Part shown: piece by piece, positions 21,267 through 22,500 of the stretch
How the letters are laid out: each line of letters opens with the position of its first letter
How positions within the stretch are numbered: the stretch's first letter is position 1
Source of the DNA: Sphaeroforma sirkka
Lineage: Eukaryota > Opisthokonta > Ichthyosporea > Ichthyophonida
Direction of reading: 5' to 3'
Length of the DNA stretch: 22,500 bases
Assembly: GCA_001586965.3 (NCBI GenBank)
Contig: LUCW03001699.1
Coordinates: forward strand, 35,001 to 57,500
Notes under the pieces: generated by a model
Database searches by the model: none
Told to the model about the DNA's origin: nothing
The model's input: the letters and a program-made list of their open reading frames with translations, nothing else
Program-made: the position numbers and the translations under genes

Positions 21267-21489
21267 GCCCCCGCCCAATTGCTCCGTTTCCAAACTGGCG
21301 CCAAAACTTAGTACCGAACGGCGAACGTTGGTACGAATGATTCAGATTTTTCAACTATTGTTTTCTTTTATGTTATGAAAAAATAAATAATAACCTAGGT
21401 TTATATTAAGGGCCGATGCCTGAACGTAGTTTGTGTTTTGATTTCGATTGCAGGGTTTTAGGAATCCATATAAAAGTAAAAGGCGGGAA
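21267..21489. promoter_or_regulatory. Putative divergent promoter (GC box, CCAAT, two E2F-like sites)
   Basis: Between the divergent microcephalin-like and PAN2 genes lie CCGCCC at 21271-21276 overlapping CCAAT at 21275-21279, TTTTGGCGCC on the minus strand at 21306-21297, and GGCGGGAA on plus at 21482-21489. The last two resemble E2F sites. The patch is GC-richer than its surroundings. Such motifs suit a housekeeping or cell-cycle promoter, but this is motif reading only. The start sites are unknown, and the promoter could serve only one of the genes. Confidence 0.4.
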
Positions 21490-21736
21490 TCAGTAAAATC
21501 ATCATCAAATAAGCTCGTTCTATAATGTATATATACGTTAAAATATTATATTTGAACACACGTAACTTGTTATAATCTTATATCTATTTGCTACACTCTC
21601 GCTTATAAGCAATCGATAAACCAGTAATATCAATGGTACACACCTCTGCATACACATATATATTCAAGTACAGATGATCGTGTACGTGCATAGCAACGGT
21701 ATGCCATAGACACATTTTATATTGCACAATAACGAA

Positions 21737-21850
21737 ATGAGTGCATGGTATCATGTGCAGACGGTCTCAGAGGGCCGTCCCGAGGGGTGGGCTGCTAATG
21801 TGGTGCGATTTGACCCCTATGTTGAGCTGCTATGGACAGGGAACCAGAAT
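21737..21850 (+). CDS. PAN2: PAN2, first coding exon (partial gene): poly(A)-specific ribonuclease subunit
   Basis: The ATG at 21737 opens 38 codons ending at a strong GTAAGT donor (21851), phase 0. The peptide includes the block VRFDPYVELLWTGNQN, matching the opening strand of the PAN2 WD40 domain, where fungal and animal PAN2 read AFD..ELLWTGN or HFD..EMLWVGS. PAN2 is the RNase D/DEDD-type catalytic subunit of the PAN2-PAN3 complex, which trims mRNA poly(A) tails in the cytoplasm. The rest of the propeller, the pseudo-ubiquitin-hydrolase and the nuclease domains lie beyond the window. An in-frame TTG at 21722 lies upstream, but the ATG is preferred. Confidence 0.75.
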
Positions 21851-22234
21851 GTAAGTAGCGGAGTTGTGATCTGTATATGTATACCGTATGTGTTCCGTTT
21901 AGCATTTGGGAAAGTGAGCCATTTTGAAAACATCTGAGCTTGAGTGTATCGAATGGGATATAGATAGATAATATCAAAATATATACGAATGAAATGTATC
22001 TGAATACTGCACACATGCTTGGGACTCGTGATGAGGTTTTCCATCAATCTGTATATATGTACCATACTAAAATGTATCAAATAGAACATATGATTTTGTA
22101 TGTATAGTGTATACATTCACACACGCCCATAATGTATATACGCATAGACATATAGGACCATAGTTACAGATATATATATATAATATGTATATATATAAAT
22201 ATACGTGTGTGTATATGTATCATTTTTTTTTTTT

Positions 22235-22265
<31 letters not shown>

Positions 22266-22350
22266 CTGTATACGTGTATACATGTTGGTTATATATATAA
22301 CATGCATATATATATACGCGTTGTGATGTATATGTATGTATCGGTTTTTT

Positions 22351-22383
<33 letters not shown>

Positions 22384-22500
22384 CTATATACTGCATACGT
22401 ATGTGTTGGTTATATATATATATATATATATACTATATATAACATATACGTATGTGCATATATATGTATGTATATATATTATATATATATATATATCATC
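21851..22500 (+). other. PAN2 intron 1 (incomplete), with compound simple repeats
   Basis: From GTAAGT at 21851 no acceptor-exon pair was recognised before the window ends. From about 22170 there is a compound repeat of roughly 125 bp in two copies, each with a T-run, (AC)n, (AT)n, then ATACGTGTATAC or ACGTATGTG, TGTTGGTTATATATA and ATGTATGTAT. Frames here are repeat artefacts. Confidence 0.6.

Overview
The window is eukaryotic nuclear DNA from an intron-rich organism. Evidence: short exons joined by GT-AG introns in matching phase, AATAAA signals, many long (TA)n arrays, minisatellites in nearly every intron, and no operons, ribosome binding sites or bacterial genes. The main gene resembles animal microcephalin (MCPH1) and short plant-type TTTAGGG strings occur in its introns. 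An opisthokont protist (for example an ichthyosporean-like holozoan) would fit, but the sequence does not settle the organism.

Layout. (1) Positions 1-4060 are AT-rich mobile-element debris: a 390-bp miniature element with Tc1/mariner-like ends and a TA duplication, a 733-bp near-perfect foldback palindrome, an outer pair of short inverted repeats, degenerate GAGT/ACTC-rich tracts and a (TA)n array. (2) 4141-4601 (+) is a possible small gene in two overlapping frames, carrying a PP1-docking-like KHVTF motif. It is followed by a three-unit tandem repeat and about 1.4 kb with nothing recognisable. (3) 6293-6922 (-) is a possible two-exon gene for a 70-residue protein with a hydrophobic tail. 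(4) 7609-19273 (-) is the centrepiece, a 15-exon gene whose C-terminus is a tandem BRCT pair closely patterned on the last two BRCT domains of microcephalin. Its N-terminal part carries a KEN box and a C2HC zinc finger of the Rad18/UBZ4 type. Every splice phase agrees across the model, which gives 689 residues, or 553 if the long exon 8 is skipped. (5) 21737 onward (+) is the first coding exon of PAN2, the catalytic subunit of the PAN2-PAN3 deadenylase, with its first intron running off the window. The two large genes are divergent, and the interval between them holds GC-box, CCAAT and E2F-like motifs.

The most unusual things seen are the pairing of a UBZ-like finger with microcephalin-type BRCTs, and a 51-bp intronic minisatellite that has copied the exon 11 splice donor into five tandem in-phase donors. 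A possible cassette exon (exon 8) fits the frame whether included or skipped, because two overlapping donors lie 2 nt apart. No tRNA, rRNA, CRISPR array or complete autonomous transposon was seen.
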